A DNA stretch of 64,000 nucleotides from Ectobius pallidus (taxonomy: Eukaryota; Arthropoda; Insecta; Blattodea; Ectobiidae): positions 199,974,174-200,038,173 of the forward strand of contig CAXKWD010000003.1 in assembly GCA_964059195.1 (NCBI GenBank), read 5' to 3'. The stretch's first letter is position 1. Each line of letters opens with the position of its first letter. Under the pieces are notes generated by a model. The model did no database searches. It saw only the letters and a list, made by a program, of their open reading frames with translations, and was not told the DNA's origin. The translations under genes were made by a program, and so were the position numbers. This document shows positions 1 to 11,937 of this stretch, in pieces.

Positions 1-422
1 GGAAAGAGTTTTTTCAATTTCCGAGATCCGTTATGCGCTTACGGCATGAGTATTGCATGCTATTTTTTGCACGATGAATATTTATATCAATTTAATTATA
101 TTAATTGAGTGATTAGTTGAAAATATTATGTATATAGGCTACATTATTGAAGATAGATCTTTATTTCAGAAAGTGATTCGCATGTGTTGGTTGTTATGGG
201 GACTAAATATTTGTCGCCACAAACTAGGGGGCCTAGGTTCCGATCTTCCATAAAGGCTTGTATTATGATGATTTTACTTACGGCACTTGTGCTTTTTGTA
301 ATTTTTACCGCACGGAGATTTATTTTGTTTTCATAGCAACCAGATTGCGTGCGGGAATGTCAAGTTACGATCCAAGGCAACAATATTCGTAAGTACCACT
401 AATTAGTTACGTCGTGCAAAAA
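1..422 (+). repeat. Dispersed repeat family R1, copy a (cut by the window edge)
   Basis: This block closely matches 14065-14574 in the same orientation and 2920-3645 and 13460-13895 in reverse complement. Shared landmarks are the stretch around 'gtgattcgcatgtgtt', 'tttttaccgcacggagattt' and an end reading 'acgtcgtgcaaaaaa'. No coding potential survives. The poly-A-like end suggests a retroposon or a repeat with an A-rich end, but I see no TSD for this copy. Confidence 0.75.
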
Positions 423-469
423 AGATATTATAAGTTATTTTTAAAAAGCAACCGATTATGTTTATCATA

Positions 470-960
470 GGTAATCCCACGAGTTTACGAGTTTATCGAT
501 AGATTCGCGACTGCGCAGCAGAAGCGAATTTATCTGATGAAACTCGTCAACTCGAGTTGGATTTATGAAGATTATTCCATGAATAAAAACGTAACAGATT
601 ATACAAGTAATAATTACTTTCGTGCTTTATTATATAAAAACAAAACTAACAGCTTCGAGATCACGGCCTACTATGAATCAACCATCCATGAATCGATTCG
701 AGTTATGTTGTGATCAGTGCTACCAATTGTGCACATATGACATAGTTAACTTAATTCAGGTAAGCCAACAGCAGAACAGAATAAAAGCACACGAACTGGC
801 TTGCACCTAATTGAAATTGTGTTTTAACCAATGTACACTTATTATTTCGATTTCCAAACAAGTTATGTTGTATATAAAAAAAAATCTGTTTTCGTGCTGC
901 TTAATGGCAACATGTGGCGTATTAATCACGGCACATTGCTTGTCCAGTAACGAGCAGGCG
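470..960 (+). repeat. Direct repeat D1, copy a
   Basis: The segment aligns, with divergence and small indels, to 5796-6270 on the same strand. Shared islands include 'cacacgaactggcttgc' and 'catgaatcgattcgagt' against 'cacgaatcgattcgatg'. The two copies lie about 5.3 kb apart. No intact open frame is conserved between them, so this is a repeat or an old local duplication rather than a gene pair. Confidence 0.6.
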
Positions 961-1149
961 ATTTTATCAGGTAAAATCCCTTCCTCACATTAATAGCAAG
1001 CATTTCATAAGGTAAACGTTCGTGATTGGTCTATATCCGAGGAATTGCTAAACGTTATTGGTCAATATCAAACACGCGGCATATGAGTGGAATAGTCATT
1101 TTAAACCATAGGAAATCCGACATTATATTCAAATCGTCCTGATCTATCC

Positions 1150-1216
1150 AAAACAAACTAACTAGCCTAGCCTAATCTAACGCAAGCTAACCTAACCTGA
1201 TCTGATCTAACCTAAC
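1150..1216 (+). repeat. Degenerate interstitial CCTAA-like telomeric tract
   Basis: Short irregular runs of CTAAC and CCTAA-type units (for example 'gctaacctaacct') resemble the insect telomere repeat TTAGG read on the other strand. The units are not in perfect register, so this may be an old interstitial telomere trace or simply low-complexity sequence. Confidence 0.3.
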
Positions 1217-1495
1217 CAGAAAACATTTATTCGAATGACAATAACGATTTTACCTTTGTAAATATTTAACTTGAAACTACCGTTCACCTAGGTCTGGCCA
1301 TGTTTAGATGTCCAAAGTACGAATTATAGATATATTTCAAAGTTTAGCAAATATTAAGTGTCCTGTCTAAGATTAGGCAAAATTAATTAGCACCGGTCGT
1401 TTTCACACTTTGCTCCGAACTTCGAATTCGTCAATTTTAAGAACAGAGCCTACAATACCTATTTAATCTATATTATGTAATTCTTACTATAAATA
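1217..1495. other. Unannotated AT-rich stretch
   Basis: No open frame, RNA or terminal-repeat structure that I can support. Confidence 0.5.
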
Positions 1496-2181
1496 AAAAA
1501 AATCCCTCTAGGCAGGCCTAGAGGCTGAGGTAGATTTCGAAGCGCTTTTGGTTTAATTTATTGTCGCTGCGCAACACTCTCCTTCTTTAGCCTTGGCACG
1601 GCAAACCCGCAATAATGACTAAATTCGGCAAAGAGCAAACCCTACAATCATTTGTTTTGAAAACAAGAATAGGATATAATATTCTGAGAGGCCGTGCGCA
1701 AGATCAGCAATGAATAAAATTAGCAAAGCCGCTAAACAAGACAAAATTATGATATTATAATATTTCTTTTAAGTGTTATTATTTTCAAACATTAAAATAT
1801 CGCGTCATATGAGAGCTATCAAGAAACTATTTATTGATTTGTAGAGTACTCATCAAGAGCTTTTCAACGATACCCCACAAGACGTGGTTTCAAAAGTTTC
1901 GAATTTTCATCCCCCACCCCTACCCCCACCCTTACTCGAACCCCCGAATCGTTGGTGTCACTGTGAACTCCATAGGGAGTACTCTAATTTATTCCAACAA
2001 AGTTTCCCTCTATACTTCATAGGGGCCGAGATATACATTTTTCAAAATTTCAACCCCTTCCCCCGACCACCCCCTTGGGCCAAATTTGCTCATTAACGAA
2101 CTTGTCCGAACTATTGGGCCTAGAAATGACATAATAAAATTTGGTTCAAATATCTTCAAAATTACGGCCGCTAGCGTGTAA

Positions 2182-2217
<36 letters not shown>

Positions 2218-2360
2218 TTCACAAATTTTTTTTTTGAACGGGCGGTGGTTTCGTACTTAGGGGAGCATGAAACGTAAAGATATGAAAGAATTTTTCGAAA
2301 ATCATGACATGGTATCCATTGCAATAGGTAGATTTTTCTTCGAAATCTACCTAACAAAAT
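1496..2360 (+). repeat. Dispersed repeat family R2, copy a
   Basis: It begins near a 'cccgcaataatga' landmark block with an adjacent imperfect palindrome around 'ggcaggccta'. It continues through a C-rich tract (about 1910-1945) and a TA microsatellite (2187-2212), and ends in the conserved block starting 'gcatgaaacgtaaagata'. The same order recurs at 51597-52850. A deletion derivative is at 48373-48676 and a lone head, reverse-complemented, at 27035-27115. Superfamily unknown. Confidence 0.7.
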
Positions 2361-2919
2361 ATGTGTATTTTTTTAAATAATTAAAGTGTACAATGTTGTT
2401 GGGAGGATTTGAAATGCCAAAAAAATTGGCATAAAATTACCACAGTTTTAGCAAAAACCTATAAAAGGTTTCTGTAATTTATCGCGAATGTGAGTAAAAT
2501 ACTTATCCTACAGAAAAAAAAAAAAAAAACTGCACGAATGATTTCCAGTTCATCATTTGATGCTCATTGTCGTCCATTATTCACCAAATTAGGAATACTC
2601 ACAGTCTGTAACTAATACAATTATAACTGTCTTTTTGCCATGAAGGTTAATTTAGCAAAATTCAGTTTACAAAATTCACATCACAGCTATCTGACCAGGT
2701 TTAATTATTTGTTAACCAAACCCAATGTAATTCTGGCAAAATCAAAACAGTGGTAAGTAACAATATCGCAGTGGATATTATGTTCAACAGATTACCAAGA
2801 GAGGCTCACCTGATTAGCTTGAATAGATTCAAAAATGTGTTCTACAACCCTTTCTATAATTTACGGGAATATTTTAATGCGAATATTAATTCGATATTTT
2901 GACATCTTGGCCCTATTTC
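2361..2919. other. Unannotated AT-rich stretch
   Basis: Contains an A-run at 2513-2529. I see no gene or structured repeat. Confidence 0.5.
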
Positions 2920-3645
2920 ATTTTAATCGTTTATTAAGTGCCAGTATGGTACTTTATGAGATTGTGTGCGGGGACGGGAAGATATCTGTCCGTCTGTCAG
3001 TCCGTCCGTGTGTCTGTACGCGCGATAACACAAATACGCTTATTCAGATTTTAATTAAACTTGGTATACGCATTTATAATGTTCATGGGGAGAACCTCGT
3101 TTTTTCAAACTCTTTCCGCGATCCGTGTGTACCGCTTACGGAACTAGTATCGCAATATACTATTTTGCACTCCTTAGCTAGTAAGTGGTACTTACGAACG
3201 TTGTTTACATGGATCGTAAGTTGACATTCCCATACAGTCTTGTTGCTAAGGGCGGTTGCGATGAGGTTAAATTACTTACGGTCCAAGCGCTACGTCATAA
3301 TTCATTACGATACACTTCATAATACAAGCCTTTATGGGCACGGCCCCCAGGACAAATATTCGGTTCCCATAACAACAAACACATGCGAATCACTTTCTGA
3401 AATAAACATCTATTTTCAAGAATGTATTTACATAATATTATCAGGTAATATCACAATTAATATAATTAAATTGATATAAATAATCATCGTGCAAAAAATA
3501 GCATGCAACACACGGGCCGTAAAGGCATTTACGGGTCTCGAAAACTTAAAAACCCTCGGCTGCGCCTCGGGTTTTCAATCTGTTTCCTCGACCCGTAAAC
3601 GTGCCTTACGGCACTTGTATCGCAATATACTATTCTGCATGGGCC
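2920..3645 (-). repeat. Dispersed repeat family R1, copy b
   Basis: Reverse-complement relative of 1-422 and 14065-14574. It holds the block from 'gtggtacttacgaa' through 'aatcatcgtgcaaaaaa' and then the GC-rich inverted segment 'cctcggctgcgcctcggg'. Its left part (about 2920-3110) carries a 'gtccgtctgtcagtccgtcc' simple-sequence patch also seen in other insect repeats. Confidence 0.65.
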
Positions 3646-4440
3646 TATCATAATTGCGTTTATCACTGATTAAAAAACAGCATACTTGCACATTGTTATA
3701 GACCTATCAGTTTACCTGATTTTATTATAATTCTGGATTATTTATTTCAAAGTGTGTTTTACCAATGCGTTTTTTAATGTGTCTACATTTTATTTGTATC
3801 ATGTAGCTACGTTATAGGTAGTACTTGACTGATTGTTAGTGTATTTGCATTAGTACTGACAAAATCCAATAACTGTACAATACAGATTAAAGGATTAAAT
3901 AAAGATTGATTAATTAAAACCGTCTGTAAAGTGAACTGTTGCTTCTATTTTTGAAAACTGCATGCATTTTAGCATATACAGGGTGTTAATGAATAATATC
4001 GAAATATTTTACCTGTGTCTAGAGGGAACGTACACAAGCAACTTTTATTGGTAGATTTTTTTCTCTATGTATTCATTTTTTTCTGTTACAGCATAAAATC
4101 TCGATCATGCAGAAAAGTATAATGTTTATTTACACTTTGAAGATTCGAGAATTTATATAGCCTATATATGAAGTCAAGCAACCTCATGTGTACATTTACA
4201 TTCGCCTTTGCCAATAAATTTTTTCGTATCGGTAATTTAAATATTTTACAACCTTTTATTTTGGCCTGTATTGGCTTCTTTATGCTTTTTATACCCAAAT
4301 TTATGTAGGCGTATTTTTCTTTGCTGCTCAATATACTTATTATCTTTAGAACATTAAAATCGCATAAATTTGAGGATGAAATACTTTTAGACGGTATATT
4401 CGAATCTTATATAAACTCAGTTTGTTTATAGGTTATACAA
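3646..4440. other. Unannotated AT-rich stretch
   Basis: Short open frames only. No motif, splice-supported exon or terminal-repeat structure is visible. Confidence 0.5.
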
Positions 4441-5281
4441 TCTCTATATATATAAAAGGCTTTGTCCTGACTGACTGAATGAATGACTGACTGACTGATT
4501 GACTGAATGACAGGAATCAACGTACAGCCTAAACTATAACAGGTAGAGACTTGGAATTTTGACAGTACCTTCGTTTCATAATGTAGGTGCTCACTAAGAA
4601 AGGATTTTGAAAAATTCTGATTCTAAATGCCAAAAATTAAATGTTTTTGAAAATACTTAATCCCTTTTTACATAGAATTATCAATTCCAAATCACAGAAT
4701 ATATTGTTGCCAAATGGTATCAGGTGGGCTTGGAAAAAACAAATGAAATGCACTTTTGACAAATAAGTGAAGTTATCAAAATAATTCATGTTATAAATAA
4801 ATATTACAGAATGAAATCCACTAAAATAATGGAATCACATAACTTTCTCTACCCTGGACATAGAGAAAACAAAACGAGGTATGGTAATGTGTATATTATT
4901 ATATTATATCGCAGGTTTTTTGAGAGAAAAGTATGAAAGTGATAATGCTTTCTGGTAACATAAGAGTGGGAAATTTCCCGCCTCGATATTACAATTTTAT
5001 GTTACAGGAATTTCTGTTTCTTCTTATTTAAACCTCTACCAGGCTTGCTGTGCACTGTACAAGCGATGGGATGCAAAATTCTAGATCCTCTATGAGCCAT
5101 AAAAAACTAGCCTATATCAAGCGTTTTCTGAGGGAATAGTTTGAGTGTAATAAGTCGTTCTTCCTATTTCAAATTATAAATGCCTATATAAGGACCTAGA
5201 ATTTAAAATTGAAAATCCTTCATAAGTTAATTTCCAATTACAAAATACAAAACCCGGGCGACGCCGGGTCTTTTAAGCTAG
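4441..5281 (+). repeat. Dispersed repeat family R3, near-full copy
   Basis: It runs from 'tatataaaaggctttgtcc' followed by a GACT/GAAT-rich tract to a GC-rich end around 'cgggcgacgccgggtc'. The copy at 38685-39531 is its near-identical reverse complement, and further copies or pieces lie at 10261-11565, 36970-38690, 54645-54732 and 56686-63448 (interrupted). No coding capacity and no obvious inverted termini. The combination of a microsatellite-like end and a GC-rich end is typical of non-autonomous insect repeats whose class I cannot settle. Confidence 0.75.
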
Positions 5282-5397
5282 TATGTATACAAAATATAAA
5301 GCCTAGAAGAAGTTGGCAGCTATCTAACTTAAAATGTACACAAGGAAATTACTATAAGAAGGCTTTAATTGTAAAGGTTTAGGAATAAAAGCGAAGT

Positions 5398-5526
5398 GTA
5401 AAATAAAATAAAATAAATAAAATAAAATAAAATAAATTTAATTTAATTTAATTTAATTCAATTTAATTAAAAAAATAAAACAAAATAGAAACGAAACAAA
5501 ACGAAATAAAATAAAATAAAATAAAA
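5398..5526 (+). repeat. AAATA/AAAT-type microsatellite
   Basis: Imperfect five- and four-base units (aaata, aaattt, aaaac) repeated over about 130 bases. Confidence 0.85.
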
Positions 5527-5795
5527 CCATTGGATTTAGTATTACGTAACATTCGATTTTATTGATTTCTCACACATAGCTGCCAATGTAAGAGGTGGAA
5601 TGGACAACACTTTTAAGCCAAAATGATAACATATTTGCGACCACTGTCAGAAATATAGCGTTTAAATAGATGTAACGAATTTGAACATTTTCAGTTCATA
5701 TCAGATTTATATTCTTAACAGAAAGAGTATTTTCTCAATGTATCTCAATTATCAATGATTACTCAGTGGCTGAAGATTTTACAGGGGGAATAACT

Positions 5796-6270
5796 ATTAC
5801 AATTAATCCACGAGAGGTTTGAGAGTTTATCGATATTTGCGAGAACGAAGTTCGAGATAATTAATCTGATGAAAATCGTAATGTAGAGTAGGATTTATTA
5901 AGACTACTCTATGCATAAAATGTAACGGATTTTGTAAATAATAATTATTTTCTCACTTTGTTGTCATTATTCTGTCAGCCGTGAGATCACGGCATACTAG
6001 ATGAATGAACAGTCCACGAATCGATTCGATGAATGGATCCGAGTTCCCAGTGCCACCAATAGTGCGCATCACAAGATGGAGGGCGTCGTGGTAGTTGCTT
6101 ACATCAAAACCCTATAAAAAACACACGAACTGGCTTGCCCTGAATCGAAATTGTGTTTGTAATCAATGTATATTTATATTATTTCAATTTCCAAACAATT
6201 TATGTTGTATTAAATAATGTGTTTTTATTGCGCTCACTGGCAGCATGTGACGTATTAAGCACTTTATATT
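5796..6270 (+). repeat. Direct repeat D1, copy b
   Basis: Diverged partner of 470-960, same strand. It shares the order of islands through 'cacacgaactggcttgc' and 'caatttccaaacaa'. No intact open frame. Confidence 0.6.
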
Positions 6271-6917
6271 AATATCTTAACGTATCTGGTTGCAAACTGA
6301 TATTTTATTCACCAGCTAAATTACGCCTACCGCAACAATCAGTTTTAATACGTAAGGGTTGATAGAAACAAAATACTAGTGATAAAACAGAAAACAAATG
6401 CTACCGCCATGGTATTTTATCAAAAATGTCAAACGTATTCGGCTGAAATATTAAATTTCATTATACTTATATTCAAAATGGAATATATTATAAATGGAAT
6501 GATGTCATATGAATGAAATAGCCCGGTAGAACCATATCAATACGCTTGTTCATTGGCTGAGATCGGTAACGGGGGCATCGTCAAAATAGCAAAGAAGAAG
6601 AAGAAGAAGAAAGATTTCCCTATCCATCGATCCCACGATTTGCCCCCCTCCGATTCAGTCTGCTTGAGCTCTCATTCTGGGCATCGTTCCAGTTTTCAAC
6701 TTTCGACCCGTGACCATAAGTTGTTATTGAATAAAATTGGACGTATACACAATTGCCAGATCTTGTAATAAAAACAGTTGCTCTAGTTGACGTATGCAAC
6801 AACTCACTGTCATCAGAAATGTTTCCAGACTATTTTAATTTTTCCGAGTTCAACTTATATTCAAAAAGGGAGAAAAAACAAAGTAGAAGATTATCAGTTA
6901 TATCTACCTTTCTTTAA
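6271..6917. other. Unannotated stretch
   Basis: Contains an AAG microsatellite at 6593-6612. Nothing else I can support. Confidence 0.5.
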
Positions 6918-7474
6918 TTATAGAAAAAGTCTTCCATAATAGGCTTATTTCCTTCCTGAAAACCCATGGTATAACCTCTTCCTCACAGTTTGGATTCCAG
7001 CATGGAAAATCAGGAAACATTGCACTTTTCACTTTTATGAATCTCATTCCACAAGCATTAGACAGAAAAGAATAAACTCGGGGTATTTTTGTAGACCTGA
7101 CGAACGCTTTTGATGTTGTCAACCACAAAATTATGTGTAAAAGGAACTATAAAACTATGGAATCAGGAGAGATGCAAAAAATGGTTTAAATCTTACTCTC
7201 ACAACAGAGCACAAATCAATCAACTGCTTCTCTTATCCAAGATGGAGTTCCTCAAGGTTGTATTCTAGGACCGTTACTTTTCCTGTTGTATAAATAAATT
7301 ATCTTCATTCTAAATTACCCCATGCACATAAAGTATTATTTGCAGGTGACATTAACTTAGTTTTTAGCGACACTAACCCTGCTATACGTTTAAGAAAAGA
7401 GGCCAGTTGGATGTCAGGCCTTCAAGCATGGCTAAAGGAAAGCAAATTTCGTCGGAAAAAACAACATTAATGAA

Positions 7475-7928
7475 TAGATATATGCATATGCATTCATGAA
7501 CTACAGATTATTCCCCCTGTTGGGCATTACATGATAATATTATAGGAGAAAAATTCATCTGGCACTGGGATTCGAGCCCAGGACCTTTGGCTATCCGTGC
7601 CAATTATCATGTAATGTCCAACAGACACAATCTGTTGTTCATGAATGCGTATGAATATATCTATCTTGACTGTTAGGCTACTGTACAATAACAGTGGAAG
7701 CCCGGTCACAAAATCACTACTTAAATGTGCCCCACAGTACTGCATATGACATAACTTGTCTGTCAGTGAGGTAGACTAAAGCAGCAAATCATACCTAGGT
7801 AGGAGAGAGATTCTATCTGGCGCTGTGAAGTGAACTCTTGCTTAGCTCAGTTGGTAGAGCATTGGCACGGATAGCCAATGGTCCTGGGTTCAAATCCTAG
7901 TGTCGAGGAATTTTTCTCCTTTAATATT
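7475..7928 (+). mobile_element. tRNA-derived SINE-like composite with inverted tRNA modules, 12-bp TSD
   Basis: The insertion is bounded by AACATTAATGAA at 7463-7474 and 7929-7940. Inside, a degenerate minus-strand tRNA-like module (about 7549-7605) and a plus-strand module (7834-7908) are separated by a unique middle. The plus module has a box A-like 'tagctcagttggtagagc', a 5-bp anticodon stem (TTGGC/GCCAA) and a box B-like 'gggttcaaatcc'. It sits inside the LINE pseudogene, so it is younger than that fragment. Related units: 12530-12900 and 47760-48350. Confidence 0.75.
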
Positions 7929-7974
7929 AACATTAATGAAGTTCCATCAAAAGAAAATGGACAATTCAATTACA

Positions 7975-8312
7975 TATAATGGTCTCTCGGGCTTCCAACC
8001 GGGTTAAAATATGGTTTGCTTCCGAGCTTTCGGCTGCTGTCAGCTCTGCAGCCATCTTCTGGGAGAGAAGTGCGCTAGTTCTGTGTCTGGCTCCTTTTTA
8101 TAGCTGGTGGAGTTTGCAGAGAGCGACCAATCGGAGCACAGGAAATCCCGGGGTGAAAAGCAGGAATGCTATTGGTTGGTGTTGAAGTTGGTCCTGATGG
8201 CTGCAGAGCTGACAGCAGCCGAAAGCTCGGAAGCAAACCATATTTTAACCCGGTTGGAAGCCCGAGAGACCATTATATATAACCAACGCCGGGAAAGTCT
8301 CAAGTCTTTTAT
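7975..8312. mobile_element. Palindromic (foldback) element with 12-bp TSD
   Basis: The flanks AATTCAATTACA at 7963-7974 and 8313-8324 are identical. The element starts 'tataatggtctctcgggc'. Its first ~83 bases are almost perfectly complementary to bases about 8192-8277, leaving a ~130-base loop with a short unpaired tail (about 8278-8312). Two open frames of 68 and 81 codons across it are by-products of the palindrome. A 12-bp TSD is long for a cut-and-paste MITE and closer to retroposition, so the mechanism is open. Confidence 0.75.
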
Positions 8313-8520
8313 AATTCAATTACAGTCCATATATAGACTTCTTAGCAAGTAATTTGAGTAAACTTTGTTTTGCATTTCCTGCTCTTACTAGTAAAATCTC
8401 GCTTGAAGCAATAAAAATCTGTGTATTTTTCATAAATATACTGGATAGTTTCCTTCGGTATTTGTATCTGGAGCGTACCAACACAAACCATAGAAATTTA
8501 CTCATCTAAAACTTATGTTG

Positions 8521-9042
8521 TATGCGCACTTTAAGTCAAATTCCGTTTAGTCCGGTTCCGTAACTTAGTCCGGGTTAGCGGGACTCTATTGTTTTGATTT
8601 GATTTGATTTTATTCATTCCATCGGAACACATTACATGTTATGGGACATGTCAATATAATTACAAATCAGAATATGAATTTACAGTTATAAGCAGTTATA
8701 CATTTTATACTATTTGAGATTTATTTATTGATTAATGTTTATTTTATTCTCCTATTATTAATTTAGTATTAATATCACTTGCTGTGATATTAATGCTTTA
8801 TTTATTTATTTTGTTATTTTATCGTAGCCTTGCGTATGCTTTCATATGCATGGGTACGATTATCTCAAGCAATAGGTACAATGTGAAAATTTTACACAAT
8901 ATACAAATAAACATTAACAAATTATTACAATAATTTAAAACACAAATGGGTCACAATTTAGCACAAATAGTACTAAGACTATTAGATTTAAGTAACGAAG
9001 GCAAAATTTGAAAAATTCTTACGGTGAATAAAAATTGTTGTG

Positions 9043-9111
<69 letters not shown>

Positions 9112-10260
9112 GATAAGTCAAGGAGGAAATCTTACCACATAAATAATACATTTTATCTATTTATAACTTATTCTGCTTCTTTAACACAGTGCCGAAAATA
9201 TGTAACTTAAGACTTGAATGAAATTGATATGTATTTCTCTTAACTTACATAACACAGCCCAATAAAAAATAACTTTTTGTTTGGTGTCTCAGATGTTTTA
9301 GCGGATTTTGGCTATACTTAGTGTGCTTATTCAAAATATGTAAAAGTTTTTCTCTACCAGCTCTACTTTTATATAGATTTTATTCGTGAACTCTTAGTCT
9401 AGCGAAAGAATATCTTGCTTGATAATATAGCTAGTGGAGGTTCTTTCTTGACCATACTTTGGACCCATAGGACGAAAATCGTACGAAGCACAGAAAAACT
9501 AAAAGCTGAATTATTTTTTGGCTCTCATATTGACAGCTCATAAGTCATAAACGACCGTACAGTATGTGATATCAATTTTTTGAAAGACCCCATGTAACAG
9601 TATATTGTTATTGTAATGTTAATGTAATGTTAGTGTGTTGCTTTTTTTTCTTCGCATGATTTAGGAGCTAAATATAGGCACTGTTTTTTTATTTATATCA
9701 AACGTAAAATGGGATAATATGCATAATGGTAATACCATATCTCACAAAACTAAAGCTGATAGGGCAAAACTAATGGCACATTTGGCATCAGCGACCTAAA
9801 TATACCCAAGAATAAGTATAAATTCTAAGGCACCAAAATGGCTGTTGATCTGCGTAATGAATACTAAATAAATGTAATTGATGAATTGTGAATTGAAATT
9901 ACAGTTGTTCTACTAAGATTTGATTAACAGAAAATATCTACTTACGACAATTGCCTACTCTAACTATATACAGTATAATTTTTCTGAATGTTTAATGTAC
10001 CATATAATAAAATCATGTAAACTGATATAACAAAGTGCCAGATTGATTTCGTTTATCAGTGATAATTGCAATTATGATATGCAGAAAATAAGTTATTTTT
10101 CTAATCGATTTCCGAGTTAAGCTCCATGCATATAGCTACCAAGTTTCATGATAAAGCGTATTCGACGGACACGCGGACAGACAGACATTTCCCGTCCATC
10201 ACACAATCTCATAATGTACCATTCTGACATTTAATGAACAATACATTAATAACTAGGTTA
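8521..10260. other. AT-rich stretch with ATT microsatellite, no gene seen
   Basis: A (TTA)n tract runs about 9047-9110. The rest has only short open frames. Around 10030-10250 there is a diverged reverse-complement relative of sequence near 2920-3100 (shared 'cacacaatctcataa' and 'ggacagacagac' islands). Confidence 0.5.
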
Positions 10261-11565
10261 AAAGGTCCAGCATATTTTGTAATTCGAAATTAACTTATGA
10301 AGGACTTTGGAGTTTCAAGTTCTATGTATGTAGAGTTTGAAAAGAGGGAAACGGCTTGTCATGTTAAAACTATTCCTTCAGAAATCAATAGATAAAGCCT
10401 TTTCTGGCTCATAGAGGATATCAGAATTATTTTGCAACCTTTGCTTCTACACACCATGCTGTCAGGTCGTGAAATAGGAAGAAACAGAAATTCCGGCTAC
10501 ATAAAATGTTACTATCTTTAAAGGCCTGGCGTCCCCCGGTTTTGTATTTATTCGTGCAATTCGAAAGTAAATTATGGAGGACATTTGATTTTCAAGCTCT
10601 GAGTTCTTATATACATATCTAGAGTTTGAATTGAAGAAGAACGATATATCACAATCAAAATATTTCCTCAGAAAACGCCCATACAGGGTTCAGAATTTTT
10701 CAACCCATTGCTTCTGCACACCATGCATGGTAGAGGTTTAAATAAGAAAAAGAAATTCTGGTGACCCAATATTTTACAGTCTTTTCATTACATTTTATTC
10801 CCCACTTTCGTGTTAGCATACAACCGTTTTGGGGCTGAAATCAAAAAGAAAATAATTGTCACTTTCATACTTTCTTCCCCAAAAACCTAGGACATTGGAC
10901 TAAAATTGTTCCATCTTATTTTTTTTGTCTTTTTGCATACATAGGGTTTACAATAAACAAGTATTTCTTAACTAATGCAAAGCCTACAGCGATGAATAAC
11001 GTATCAGTGGATAGGACTTTCTTACGGACTTTTTACGTAAGCATCCTCGCTACCTAACTTTGGCACAAACTCTGGCTGAGACAACTGAAAACGCTCTCCC
11101 CGCAATTCGACCTCGAATTTTAAATAAAAATGTGAAGTGACCCATTTTCGGGGTAGAGAAAGTTATGTGATGCATCACGCCCGATATTCATTTACGTGGA
11201 TTTCAGTGTTCATTATTGATTTACAGAAATGAATTATATCTCTAGCCTCTCTAGTTGTTTGTCAAAGGCATTGCAACTCCCAAAGCCACCTGTGAACACT
11301 GCAAACAGTATTGTTGTCATGGGAACTGAACATGCAATGTGAATTGCTTTTGCTATTTTCAAAAACTGTATAATTTTCAAAGGAAGGAGTTGTTTGTTTG
11401 AGTTTTAATGTTGACTACGTTTCTTTCCTGTTAAAGTGGGTATGTGTGCAAAATTTCATGCAGATTGGTCAAAGCAAGTAGATTTGTGTAGGGAAAATAC
11501 ATACATACATACATACATGCATACATACATACATACATACATACATACATACATACATACATACT
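10261..11565 (-). repeat. R3-related repeat tract ending in a CATA microsatellite
   Basis: Two successive R3 heads are visible, at about 10270-10350 and 10530-10620 ('cctggcgtcccccggttttg' in the second). The body shares blocks with 37020-37860. The right side carries a segment like the R5 family (about 11260-11480) and then a (CATA)n tail at 11505-11565. Confidence 0.6.
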
Positions 11566-11860
11566 GTTCGTGCCATTTTAAAAAGACCTTGCCCCAAACC
11601 ATCGTCCATCTACAAAAGAATATAATAGCATTGTTCCCTAATCCGAAAATCTGATTAGACTTCGACACCGACAAAGAATAGGTGCTGTTGTAGTCCCGTG
11701 TCATTCACCACTTCTACAAGAGTAAATATGCGTAATTACCTTTGTATTCACTGATTGACAGGTCGAAGAGGATTAGGGTGGCAGCAGGTAGAGACAGTTC
11801 TTGGGGGAGACAAAAGCCTTTAAAAAGTGGCACCCACAATACATACATAAATACATACAA
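11566..11860 (+). repeat. Repeat R4, left copy (inverted partner at 25825-26165)
   Basis: Shares long islands in reverse complement with 25825-26165, for example 'agggtggcagcaggta' here and 'tacctgctgccaccct' there, and the 'accatcgtc..atctacaaaag' stretch. The partners lie on either side of the gypsy insertion and of the R1 inverted pair. Confidence 0.65.
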
Positions 11861-11878
11861 ACTTTAAATTGTTTATAT

Positions 11879-11937
11879 TGGTTAGATTAGATTACATTAG
11901 ATTAGATTAGAGGGGATTAGATTAGATTAGAGGGGTA
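11879..11937 (+). repeat. GATTA-type short tandem tract
   Basis: Repeated 'agatt' units with interspersed 'agaggg'. Confidence 0.7.

Larger units (their letters stand above)
6918..8520 (+). pseudogene. Degraded non-LTR (LINE) reverse transcriptase, interrupted by two insertions
   Basis: Translation of the plus strand shows non-LTR RT landmarks in order. A segment reading QFGFQHGKSGN (near 6990) precedes a single in-frame TAA at about 7071, then VDLTNAFDVVNHKI, then VPQGCILGPLLFLLY. The catalytic box is altered to FAGD in place of the usual FADD. After two later insertions (7475-7928 and 7975-8312) the reading resumes with a segment around CFAFPALTSKISLEA that resembles the thumb region of Jockey/CR1-type enzymes. 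Stops, a frame break and the damaged catalytic box make it a dead fragment. Class assignment (Jockey or CR1 group) is by motif memory only. Confidence 0.75.

Noticed and set aside
2010..2357. 115-codon minus-strand frame
   Set aside because: Spans a TA microsatellite and a non-coding repeat block with no conserved frame in the other R2 copies.
8107..8352. 81-codon frame in the palindromic element
   Set aside because: Runs out of the element into LINE sequence; the palindrome explains the lack of stops.
11436..11704. Frames with repeated Tyr-Ile-His-Thr or Met-Tyr-Val-Cys units
   Set aside because: Translation of a CATA microsatellite.
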